A stretch of 64,000 nt of DNA, from contig JBJXHC010000038.1 of the NCBI GenBank assembly GCA_046160825.1, positions 6,397 through 70,396 on the forward strand, given 5' to 3'. The stretch is from JBJXHC01 sp046160825. Lineage in GTDB: Bacteria; Bacteroidota; Ignavibacteria; UBA10030; UBA6906. Position numbers and translations under genes: made by a program. The notes beneath the pieces were generated by a model that ran no database searches, was not told the origin of the DNA, and worked only from the letters and a program-made list of their open reading frames with translations. Of this stretch, positions 56,822 through 63,699 are shown piece after piece. How positions within the stretch are numbered: the stretch's first letter is position 1; every line of letters starts with the position of its first letter.

Positions 56822-57812
56822 TGCTCTTTCCCAGCCACTCCAACGCCGTCCCACGCAACAATTGCTCTTGTGTTTTCTTATCGAAGCCCAGCGATTCAAT
56901 CAACTTTCCCGGCTCTTGCTCACCGAGCGGGAAAGGATAATCAGAACCGAGAGCTATGCGATTCGCGCCGACAAGCTCAATGAGATACTTGAGCATCGCA
57001 GCATCGTGCGTGAGTGAATCAACGAAGAAGCGGCCGAGGTACTTGCGCGGGTTGACCGGGTTATCAATGGCGACAAGATCAGGACGGACATCAAAGCCGT
57101 GTTCAATGCGGCCGAGCGTTCCGGGAAATGCGCCGCCACCGTGAGCAAATGCAACTCGCAGTTTTGGCAGACGCTCGAACACGCCGCCGAAGATCATTGA
57201 ACAAATGGCAAGCGAGACTTCCGCGGGCATACCAACGAGCCATGGAAGCCAGTACTTCGGCATGCGCTCCTTGCCCATCATATCCCACGGATGGACGAAT
57301 ACGGCCGCTCCCAATTCCTCCGCTGCCTGGAAGACCGGGAACAGATTCGGATCATTCAGGTTCCAGTCGTTCACGTGCGTACCGATTTCTATTCCGGCAA
57401 GACCGAGTTGCTTGACGCAACGCTCCAGTTCTTTGATCGCCAGATCGGGCGACTGCATGGGCACGATACCGAGTCCGGCGAACCGCTGTGGATACGCGGA
57501 AACAACCGACGCGATATGATCGTTGAGAAGCTTGCAGAGATCGTGTGCGTCATTCGGCTTTGCCCAATAACAAAACATCACCGGCACTGTAGAAAGCACT
57601 TGCATCTGCACATCGTGTTGGTCGCATACGCCAATCCGCACCTCCGGACTCCAGAGATTTTCCTCCACGTCGCGGAAGTGCTTCCCATCGATCACCATTC
57701 TCGCACAGCCCGGTTTGTGATGTTCGAGGTTCACAAAGCCGCCATAGCCGTACTTCGCCTTAAAGTCCGGCAGGACCTTGGGAAGAATGTGTGTGTGGAT
57801 GTCGATTTTCAT
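56814..57812 (-). CDS. 2-amino-3-carboxymuconate-6-semialdehyde decarboxylase
   Basis: ACMSD decarboxylates the unstable product of 3-hydroxyanthranilate dioxygenase to 2-aminomuconate semialdehyde, steering carbon away from quinolinate and NAD. The 332-residue amidohydrolase has the metal pair KIDIHTHILPK at the start, KYGYGGFVNLEHHKPGCARM, VFVHPWDMMGKERMPKYW, RVAFAHGGGAFPGTLGRIEH and the catalytic aspartate in IALGSDYPFPLGE. These match ACMSD closely. The ATG at 57812 is chosen because the metal motif follows it; a 21-codon extension overlaps the dioxygenase gene. The final codons lie in the repeat at 56814-56821. Confidence 0.93.
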   Translation of the reverse strand: MKIDIHTHILPKVLPDFKAKYGYGGFVNLEHHKPGCARMVIDGKHFRDVEENLWSPEVRIGVCDQHDVQMQVLSTVPVMFCYWAKPNDAHDLCKLLNDHIASVVSAYPQRFAGLGIVPMQSPDLAIKELERCVKQLGLAGIEIGTHVNDWNLNDPNLFPVFQAAEELGAAVFVHPWDMMGKERMPKYWLPWLVGMPAEVSLAICSMIFGGVFERLPKLRVAFAHGGGAFPGTLGRIEHGFDVRPDLVAIDNPVNPRKYLGRFFVDSLTHDAAMLKYLIELVGANRIALGSDYPFPLGEQEPGKLIESLGFDKKTQEQLLRGTALEWLGKSSL

Positions 57813-57820
57813 TCTGTCAT

Positions 57821-58348
57821 TCACACCGGCTTCTGCGGCCTCTCCATCTTCGTCCCGCACTTCTTGCACGTGCAATGCTCTGCGTTGTTGTAGAACTTGT
57901 CGAAGATCGGCGGAAGCTGGGTGACGAGGTTTGTCACTTGCAGGAACTCCTCATACAACTTGTCGCCACACTTCTCGCAGAACCACAAGAAGCCATCAGT
58001 CTCACCGGGCGTCCGCTGGCGCTCAATCACGAGTCCCACTGTATTGGCAGGACGCTGCGGCGAATGCGGCGTCTTCGGAGGCAGAAGGAATATCTCTCCC
58101 TCACGAATCTTGATGTCCCTCGGCTTTCCATCCTCTACAATCTTGACCGTGATATCTCCTTCGACCTGATAGAAGAACTCCTCACCCTCGTCGTAGTGGT
58201 AATCCTTGCGCGCATTGGGTCCACCAACAACCATGACGATGAAGTCGGAATCCTCATACACCATCTTGTTGCCGACGGGGGGTTTCAATAAATGCCGGTG
58301 GTCGTTAATCCATTGCTTAAAATTGATCGGAGGTAGGAGTTTTCCCAT
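57821..58348 (-). CDS. 3-hydroxyanthranilate 3,4-dioxygenase
   Basis: HAO opens the ring of 3-hydroxyanthranilate with oxygen. The 175-residue cupin has the iron ligands histidine 51, glutamate 57 (DYHYDEGEEFFYQVEG) and histidine 95 (LLPPKTPHSPQRP). The C-terminal rubredoxin-like site has CEKC (124-127) and CKKC (161-164), as in the bacterial homodimeric type. Substrate arginines are visible in PNARKDY and IERQR. It is 8 bp upstream of ACMSD, so product is handed on at once. On its other side lies the four-helix-bundle gene, with a repeat between them. Confidence 0.96.
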   Translation of the reverse strand: MGKLLPPINFKQWINDHRHLLKPPVGNKMVYEDSDFIVMVVGGPNARKDYHYDEGEEFFYQVEGDITVKIVEDGKPRDIKIREGEIFLLPPKTPHSPQRPANTVGLVIERQRTPGETDGFLWFCEKCGDKLYEEFLQVTNLVTQLPPIFDKFYNNAEHCTCKKCGTKMERPQKPV

Positions 58349-58364
58349 GTAAACCTCTGGCTTA

Positions 58365-58398
58365 GTTTATGGAGTTTGTGGAGTTCATATAGAGTTAT
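58365..58398. repeat. Kynurenine-cluster junction repeat, copy C
   Basis: Plus-strand AGTTTATGGAGTTTGTGGAG followed by TTCATATAGAGTT. It is at the 3' side of the four-helix-bundle gene and is inverted relative to the copy at 58764-58797, so the gene has inverted repeats on both sides. Confidence 0.75.
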
Positions 58399-58760
58399 GT
58401 GCTTCTGAGATACTTGATGAGTCCTGAGATCATTCGTGAGATTTCATTACAATCGGAATAGAGTTTATCAAACGATTCCTGCGTGATGTATCGCTGGTCC
58501 ATTGCAACATAGAGTGCGGCTTGGACTTCAGCAGTTGAGCCATGTGCCACGAAAAGGAACTGACTGAATTCTTTGTTCGTTCTTCGAGCAAAGCCTTCCG
58601 CAATGTTCAACATAATCGAAACCGAAGCTCTTCGAATCTGATCCCGCAATCCAAAGTCCTTGGTGAACTTGCCGTCCGCGGTAATCCTGTAGACCTCACC
58701 AACGAGTTCTCTTGCTTTCTGCCATGCAAGTATGTCGTCGAACCTCTCGAACTTCGCCAT
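58395..58760 (-). CDS. Four-helix-bundle protein (23S rRNA intervening-sequence protein family)
   Basis: A 121-residue all-helical protein of the TIGR02436/S23 type: FDDILAWQKARELVGEVYRI, FGLRDQIRRASVSIMLNIAE, GFARRTNKEFSQFLFVAHGS, TAEVQAALYVAMDQRY. Members were first noted in rRNA intervening sequences and occur scattered through Bacteroidota genomes; they form pentamers, and their biological role is unclear. Here the gene interrupts the kynurenine cluster between HAO and the deaminase and is flanked by inverted short repeats. This suggests that it arrived as a cassette. Confidence 0.9.
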   Translation of the reverse strand: MAKFERFDDILAWQKARELVGEVYRITADGKFTKDFGLRDQIRRASVSIMLNIAEGFARRTNKEFSQFLFVAHGSTAEVQAALYVAMDQRYITQESFDKLYSDCNEISRMISGLIKYLRST

Positions 58761-58763
58761 CCC

Positions 58764-58797
58764 AACTCCATAGACTCCACGAACTCTATGAACTCTA
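58764..58797. repeat. Kynurenine-cluster junction repeat, copy D
   Basis: Plus-strand AACTCCATAGACTCCACGAA followed by CTCTATGAACTCTAAAA, the 5' flank of the four-helix-bundle gene. Its reverse complement reads as the same GAGTTNRTGGAGT units as copy C. Confidence 0.75.
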
Positions 58798-58811
58798 AAA
58801 CACTGTCTCCG

Positions 58812-59231
58812 CTAAACCACTGCAATCACCTTCAATTCTATCGCTATCGGCGTTGGTAGCGCGTTTACTTCGATGGTCGTGCGACACGGCTGGTTGTCTT
58901 TGAAATATTCGGCGTAGATCCGGTTGAACGTCGGGAAGTCCTTTTTCATGTTGGTGAGAAACACAGTCACATCCACAATCTTACCCCAACTTGAGCCGGC
59001 ATCTTCGAGAATTGCCTTCACGTTTTTGAATAGCGAATGGCATTGTGCTTCGATGTCATAGGAAACGATGTTACCATTGGCATCAAGTTCCACACCGGGG
59101 ATTTTCTCCATCCCGCGTTCACGCGGCCCCACGCCGGAAAGAAAGAGAAGATTCCCCACCTTGCGCGCATGCGGATACAAGCCGACCGGTTCCGGTGCAT
59201 TCGAAGACATGATATTGTCAGACTGACTCAT
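58812..59231 (-). CDS. RidA-family deaminase, probable 2-aminomuconate deaminase
   Basis: A 139-residue RidA-fold protein with APEPVGLYPHARKVGNLLFL, SGVGPRERG, AQCHSLFKNVKAILEDAGSS, VFLTNMKKDFPTFNRIYAEY and the conserved arginine in QPCRTTIEVNALPTPIAIEL. The SGVGPR segment with PHAR and its pathway context point to 2-aminomuconate deaminase, which releases ammonia and yields 4-oxalocrotonate. It lies between the semialdehyde dehydrogenase and the HAO gene. A generic RidA role is the alternative. Repeats flank the gene on both sides. Confidence 0.87.
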   Translation of the reverse strand: MSQSDNIMSSNAPEPVGLYPHARKVGNLLFLSGVGPRERGMEKIPGVELDANGNIVSYDIEAQCHSLFKNVKAILEDAGSSWGKIVDVTVFLTNMKKDFPTFNRIYAEYFKDNQPCRTTIEVNALPTPIAIELKVIAVV

Positions 59232-59253
59232 TCGCTCTCGACCAACGGCTAAT

Positions 59254-59283
59254 TGACTCTATGAACTCCATAAACTCTAAGAA
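59254..59283. repeat. Kynurenine-cluster junction repeat, copy E
   Basis: Plus-strand TGACTCTATGAACTCCATAA followed by ACTCTAAGA in the 53-bp gap between the deaminase and dehydrogenase genes; same orientation as copies A and D. Confidence 0.7.
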
Positions 59284-59284
59284 C

Positions 59285-60727
59285 TTATAGTTTCACACAC
59301 ACATTCTTTGGTTCTGTAAAAAACCGCAACGCTTCCCATCCCCCTTCACGACCAAGACCGGAGTTTTTCATTCCACCGAACGGCGTCCGTAAATCTCGCA
59401 GCATCCAGCAATTCACCCAGACGATGCCGGAGTGAATCTCCGCCGCAAGGCGATGAGCGCGCGTCAGGTTCTCCGTCCATATAACCGACGCAAGGCCGTA
59501 CTGTGTGCTATTCGCGTTCTCCAATGCTTCCTCCTCGGTATCAAATGGCGCAATCGTTACCACCGGACCGAAGATCTCCTCCTGGTTCGTCCGGCAATGG
59601 GATGGCAACCCTGCGATCACAGTCGGCTCGATGAACCACCCGTCTGTGCAACGCCCCGCAAGCTTCACCTGATTTCCACCACAGAGTATTGCGCCTCCCT
59701 CCTGTTTCGCCAGGGAGATGTATGACATAATTTTTTCGCAGTGTTGTTGTGAGTTGATGGCACCAAGGTCACTCGTTGCCTCCGTCGGGTCGCCTACTCG
59801 GAGCTGCTTTACGCGTGCAACAAAGTCCTTCTTGAACTTCTCATACAATGACTTCTCAACAAGAATGCGCGAACCGCACAAACAAATCTCTCCTTGATTT
59901 TGAAATGACGATCGCACAGTGGTCGTCAACATCTCCTCGTAGTTGCAATCGGAAAAAATAAGAACCGGATTCTTGCCGCCCATTTCGAGTGAAAGCTTCT
60001 TGAACATCGGCGCCGCTGTCTTCGCTATCTCACTGCCGGTCTTTGTGCCGCCGGTAAACGTGACGACGGGAATCCCCGGATGCTTCGCAATTGCCGCTCC
60101 AACCTTGTGCCCATATCCATGCACAATATTGAGAACCCCGGCAGGAAGACCGGCTTCAATGCAGAGCTTCGAGAGCATGAACGCAGTCATGGGTGTTAAC
60201 TCGGAGGGTTTGCCGATAACGCAGTTTCCCGCAGCAAGCGCCGGGACGATCTTCCAGGTGAAAAGATACAGGGGAAGATTCCAGGGGGAAATTGCGCCGA
60301 CAACACCGATGGGCGTGCGCAGGGTGTAGTTGAGCGCGGAACCTGCGGTTGGATGAGCTTCGCTCGCAAAATGCAAAATTGCTGTGGCAAAGAACCGGAA
60401 GTTGCTGATTGCGCGCGGAATATCAACACTACGCGCGAGGTGAACGGGTTTTCCATTGTCCACAGACTCAGCAAGAGCGAACTGTTCCAAATCGCGTTCG
60501 AGCAGGTCGGCAATACGAAGTAGGATGCCTGAGCGACCTTCCACTGAGCTCTTCGACCACGAGGGGAACGCGCGCGCTGCGGAATCAACTGCGCTGCCCA
60601 CATCGCTCTCATCGGAGTCCGGCACAAGGGAATAGACACGCCCCATTGCAGGCTCGTAGTTATCAAAATACTTGCCGGAGATCGGGGGACAAAGGTTGCC
60701 GGTGATGTAGTTGGAGATTTTTTCCAC
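59285..60727 (-). CDS. Aldehyde dehydrogenase, probable 2-aminomuconate-6-semialdehyde dehydrogenase
   Basis: A 480-residue NAD-dependent aldehyde dehydrogenase. It has the cofactor region PWNLPLYLFTWKIVPALAAG and FTGGTKTGSEIA, the catalytic glutamate in LSLEMGGKNPVLIFSDCN and the cysteine in FQNQGEICLCGSRILV. The C-terminal EEIFGPVVTIAPFD and TPFGGMKNSGLGREGG are standard. The NQGEICLCGSRI form of the active site and the gene context, between tryptophan dioxygenase and the RidA-type deaminase, point to 2-aminomuconate-6-semialdehyde oxidation (AMSDH/AmnC), the step after ACMSD. Other semialdehydes cannot be excluded. Confidence 0.9.
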   Translation of the reverse strand: MEKISNYITGNLCPPISGKYFDNYEPAMGRVYSLVPDSDESDVGSAVDSAARAFPSWSKSSVEGRSGILLRIADLLERDLEQFALAESVDNGKPVHLARSVDIPRAISNFRFFATAILHFASEAHPTAGSALNYTLRTPIGVVGAISPWNLPLYLFTWKIVPALAAGNCVIGKPSELTPMTAFMLSKLCIEAGLPAGVLNIVHGYGHKVGAAIAKHPGIPVVTFTGGTKTGSEIAKTAAPMFKKLSLEMGGKNPVLIFSDCNYEEMLTTTVRSSFQNQGEICLCGSRILVEKSLYEKFKKDFVARVKQLRVGDPTEATSDLGAINSQQHCEKIMSYISLAKQEGGAILCGGNQVKLAGRCTDGWFIEPTVIAGLPSHCRTNQEEIFGPVVTIAPFDTEEEALENANSTQYGLASVIWTENLTRAHRLAAEIHSGIVWVNCWMLRDLRTPFGGMKNSGLGREGGWEALRFFTEPKNVCVKL

Positions 60728-60806
60728 AGAAAATAATTCTACTTGAGGAATGGAAAACGAAGGATCCCTTACGAGCCTCTCCCGCGTTATTTCTCAGTGC
60801 TCATCG

Positions 60807-61901
60807 TTATCGTTGAGAATAATAAAATCCGAGGTTCTTTTTCACGCCATCCGGCAACTGTGGCAAGCGCGAACGCGGAATCAGGAACGTTGACAGGTTG
60901 AACAGGTCGGTGAAGATCTTATACTTGTCCACGGTTGCCTTGAGATAATTGTAGCCGGTGGAACCACCTGTGCCGATCTTATTGCCGATCATCCGGTGCG
61001 CCATCAATGCGTGGCGGTAGCGCCATGTTGTCCATTGTTCATCCATATCCATCAACACCGTCAGCAAGCGGAACGGAATGTGAAGGATCGGTTCGTCGCG
61101 ATAAAGAGCAATCAGAAGCGCAGCCTTGGTGGCCTTGTGTGAAAGCCGTCGCTTCCCGTGCTCCACCAAATCACGGTGCTTCGATTCATCAATCAACGCG
61201 GCAAAGTTTTCTTCGTTCGCTTTCACCTCATTCAATTGCTGCTGCTTCTCTTCTTCTGAAGAAATCGCATTGCCCAGAATTGCGCCTCTGTCGCCTGCAA
61301 GCATCTCCTTGACGGCAGAACCATAATGGGTCCAAAAATTGAACCCCTCGAATTCAAGAAACGGCGTTCGTTCCAGCCACCGTTCCACCAACGTGAAGAG
61401 TGACGGACCCTGCTCGGATGCTCTGATAATCTCCTGATGTGCCTCGGAGAGATGCGCATAATAGACCGCCTTGTTGTAGAGGAGTCGTTGATCAGGAGCC
61501 ATACCAAGTTTGTTCTCAATCAATCTGAATTGGTAGCTTTGAAACCCGGAAGCCGGATAGAGCACATCACGGAATTCCAGAAAGTCCAACGCCGTCATCG
61601 TTTCCAATACGCGTATCTGCTCAATCAACAATTTCTGAATTTCTGTCACCCGACTGAGTCTCAATACCGCCGTTCCGATTTTCCTGTCATCGACATATTC
61701 ATTATTGAAGACACTGTTCACCGACTCAAGTTCATGGAGGATTTGCTTGAACCAGAGTTCGTACACCTGGTGGACAATGATGAAGAGATGCTCGTCATGG
61801 GCGGGAGCGCCATGCTCGGCGCTCTTCATTGATTGGCTTGAGAGAAGCTTCTCGAGTCCGAGGTAATCTGCATAGTAGAGAGCCGACGAAGGTTTTGGCA
61901 T
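60807..61901 (-). CDS. kynA: Tryptophan 2,3-dioxygenase
   Basis: TDO opens the indole ring of L-tryptophan with oxygen at a heme iron, giving N-formylkynurenine. The 364-residue protein has DEHLFIIVHQVYELWFKQIL and HELESVNSVF near residue 40-65, ETMTALDFLEFRDVLYPASG, FQSYQFRLIENKLG and the heme-ligand region TTWRYRHALMAHRMIGNKIG with GTGGSTGYNYL. The length exceeds the short bacterial form by about 80 residues and is nearer the animal type. The ATG at 61901 begins PKPSSALYYADYLG, and upstream codons are not conserved. A promoter candidate lies at 61950-61978. Confidence 0.95.
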   Translation of the reverse strand: MPKPSSALYYADYLGLEKLLSSQSMKSAEHGAPAHDEHLFIIVHQVYELWFKQILHELESVNSVFNNEYVDDRKIGTAVLRLSRVTEIQKLLIEQIRVLETMTALDFLEFRDVLYPASGFQSYQFRLIENKLGMAPDQRLLYNKAVYYAHLSEAHQEIIRASEQGPSLFTLVERWLERTPFLEFEGFNFWTHYGSAVKEMLAGDRGAILGNAISSEEEKQQQLNEVKANEENFAALIDESKHRDLVEHGKRRLSHKATKAALLIALYRDEPILHIPFRLLTVLMDMDEQWTTWRYRHALMAHRMIGNKIGTGGSTGYNYLKATVDKYKIFTDLFNLSTFLIPRSRLPQLPDGVKKNLGFYYSQR

Positions 61902-61949
61902 GAGATTCAGTTCTGAAGGTAGATGATGAAAGGCACAATCGCTCGCAAC

Positions 61950-61978
61950 TAAATAAGCAAAACACCACGAGAAATCAA
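61950..61978 (-). promoter_or_regulatory. Candidate promoter before tryptophan dioxygenase
   Basis: Minus strand TTGATT (61978-61973) and TATTTA (61955-61950), 17-bp spacer, in the 105-bp gap after the deacetylase-like gene. It would allow the kynurenine genes to be expressed apart from VKOR and the hydrolase. Confidence 0.45.
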
Positions 61979-62006
61979 GCACAGATCGGCAAAGCCATGA
62001 GAATGT

Positions 62007-62939
62007 TCAGCCCTCAAGGAGAGCAACGAGGTGTGCTTCCACCGAGCGAGAAAGTGCGCTGAGGTTATAGCCTCCTTCAAGGACTGACACGATTGGCACA
62101 AGCCCCACCAGTCGCTTCGTGAAGAGTCCAAACGAGGATTCCATGAGCATCATACCACCGAGTGGATCATCCTGGTGGGCATCGAAGCCTGCGGAGATCA
62201 GAAGAAGTTCCGGGGCAAAATCTTGCAGCGCGGGCATCACCTCTTCATCGAACGCTTTCAGATACTGCTGCTCGCCTGTCCCTGCCGCAAACGGAATATT
62301 CAACGTACTGCCTTTTCCTTTTCCGATACCAATTTCGCTACGCGCTCCGGTACCGGGATAGAATGGATATTGATGCATGCTGATATAGAAAACCGTCGGG
62401 TCGTCTTCAAAAATGTGCTGTGTCCCGTTCCCGTGGTGTACGTCCCAATCGAGAATGGCAACGCGCTTGACGCCATGCTGTCGTTGAGCATGACGCGCCC
62501 CGACCGCCACGTTGTTGAAGAGACAGAATCCCATGGGTCGGTCACGTTCTGCATGATGGCCGGGTGGTCTTACTGCACAGAACGACGACGAGACTTTCTT
62601 TTCCACGACCGAATCAATTGCTGATATAATAGCACCGGCAGCAAGCAGCGCCACATCGTATGAACAGGCAACCGCGTGTGTATCTCCTTCATCCAATAGT
62701 CCTCCGCCTCCTGCACAAATCCGATTGACGTGTTCGAGATGTGTTAAGGAATGTACGGCAAGAAGCTGATCAACAGTGGCAGGTGTCGGCGTGATGTGCG
62801 TGAGCTGATCCCAGAGTCCCGTTGTACGGAGATGGTGCGTGATTGCCTTGAGGCGGTCGGAACGTTCCGGGTGACCGTGGGGCGTTATATGGTCGAGGAA
62901 TCTATCGTCATAGACAAAACCGACGGTCTTGTTCGACAT
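62007..62939 (-). CDS. Histone-deacetylase/acetoin-utilisation family deacetylase
   Basis: A 310-residue zinc-dependent arginase-fold hydrolase of the HDAC superfamily. The active-site pair of histidines is in CAVRPPGHHAERDRPMGFCL with LFNNVAVGARHAQ, zinc ligands are in ILDWDVHHGNGTQHIFEDD, and LLISAGFDAHQDDPLGGM and VSVLEGGYNLSALS complete the pocket. Bacterial members deacetylate polyamines, acyl-lysines or other small amides. Because kynurenine formamidase, also an amide hydrolase, is missing from the cluster, a role on N-formylkynurenine could be imagined, but nothing in the sequence shows it. It follows the VKOR gene by 4 bp. Confidence 0.9.
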   Translation of the reverse strand: MSNKTVGFVYDDRFLDHITPHGHPERSDRLKAITHHLRTTGLWDQLTHITPTPATVDQLLAVHSLTHLEHVNRICAGGGGLLDEGDTHAVACSYDVALLAAGAIISAIDSVVEKKVSSSFCAVRPPGHHAERDRPMGFCLFNNVAVGARHAQRQHGVKRVAILDWDVHHGNGTQHIFEDDPTVFYISMHQYPFYPGTGARSEIGIGKGKGSTLNIPFAAGTGEQQYLKAFDEEVMPALQDFAPELLLISAGFDAHQDDPLGGMMLMESSFGLFTKRLVGLVPIVSVLEGGYNLSALSRSVEAHLVALLEG

Positions 62940-62943
62940 GTGG

Positions 62944-63354
62944 CTACCACCAGAACGTGAGAATGAGCGCGATGAGAATATTCATTGTGTGAGAAACAAG
63001 ACAGAGCGGACAGATGATCTTCACGACATAAACGAGGGAGTAGATGAGATAGATCGCGAGCAGAACAGTCAACCATGATGCATACAGTAACATCGTCCCG
63101 AAAAACGGGAACGACACGCCGAATGCAAACAGTATTACCGCGGCGTAGTATATCATGCCGAGGACGAAGTTCGGCAGGTAGAACACCCGCGCTGCCTTAT
63201 GGTGAATAACAAGCTGACAGGTATTATCCTCCATCCGGCAAAAGCCGGGGATGAACGTTGTGTCCGGCCTGATCTTGCGGTAATACACAAGAGTGAAGTA
63301 GGTGGAGATGTACAGGCCGATCAACGCGACAAGCATCAATAGGATCTGCGGCAT
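62944..63354 (-). CDS. Vitamin K epoxide reductase (VKOR) family membrane protein
   Basis: A 136-residue four-helix membrane protein. VKOR homologues pass electrons from new disulfides (via DsbA-like partners) to quinones. Cysteines 39 and 46 (FCRMEDNTCQL) form the shuttle pair in the periplasmic loop, and cysteines 115 and 118 (KIICPLCLVSHTM) form the quinone-side CxxC. Membrane helices are at about 3-25, 63-80, 86-112 and 121-136. The protein lacks the fused thioredoxin domain of many bacterial VKORs, so its partner must be separate. It is the first gene after the promoter at 63388-63415. Confidence 0.88.
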   Translation of the reverse strand: MPQILLMLVALIGLYISTYFTLVYYRKIRPDTTFIPGFCRMEDNTCQLVIHHKAARVFYLPNFVLGMIYYAAVILFAFGVSFPFFGTMLLYASWLTVLLAIYLIYSLVYVVKIICPLCLVSHTMNILIALILTFWW

Positions 63355-63387
63355 ACGAATCAGTAACCTCTCATCAATGTTGCCATG

Positions 63388-63415
63388 AAGATAGAAATGT
63401 TCAGCCGATTGTCAA
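63388..63415 (-). promoter_or_regulatory. Promoter of the VKOR-deacetylase-kynurenine cluster
   Basis: Minus strand TTGACA (63415-63410), a perfect -35 box, and TATCTT (63393-63388) with a 16-bp spacer, 34 bp before the VKOR start. Confidence 0.65.
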
Positions 63416-63489
63416 TATAATCCGGCTGGAAGGATTCGACATTCTCAGTATCGCGCTGAGATGATATTCTCACAAACAATGTTGGAGTA

Positions 63490-63518
63490 TTGACTTTCTG
63501 GTGTGTTCGGTGTACATT
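63490..63518 (+). promoter_or_regulatory. Promoter of the right-edge secreted-protein gene
   Basis: TTGACT (63490-63495) and TACATT (63513-63518), 17-bp spacer, within a longer match TTGACTTTC...TAYATTCGC shared with the promoter at 13572. Confidence 0.6.
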
Positions 63519-63699
63519 CGCGCAATCCTTTCTTCGCGTTCTTCTCTGGAACACATCAAGCCCAATGACAGGCTTAAGACTCAGACCCTCTTCAAGCATT
63601 CCTTTCCATCCACGATTAACATCCGATTGTCGTTGCGCAACTTTATCCATTTCACGGGGAATCTCCATGCACAATCTCTAGCGAGACTTCATACTCTTG

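Larger units (their letters stand above)
63355..63699. other. Divergent intergenic region (345 bp)
   Basis: This gap separates the VKOR gene (minus) from a secreted-protein gene (plus). It contains promoters for each direction (63388-63415 minus, 63490-63518 plus). A 104-codon minus-strand frame covers most of it, but it has no recognisable protein features, and both promoters lie inside it. The plus-strand leader would be about 175 bases long; I see no riboswitch or tRNA in it. Confidence 0.6.

Noticed and set aside
63360..63674. 104-codon minus-strand frame between VKOR and the right-edge gene
   Set aside because: No recognisable features, low-complexity basic composition, and two good promoter candidates fall within it.
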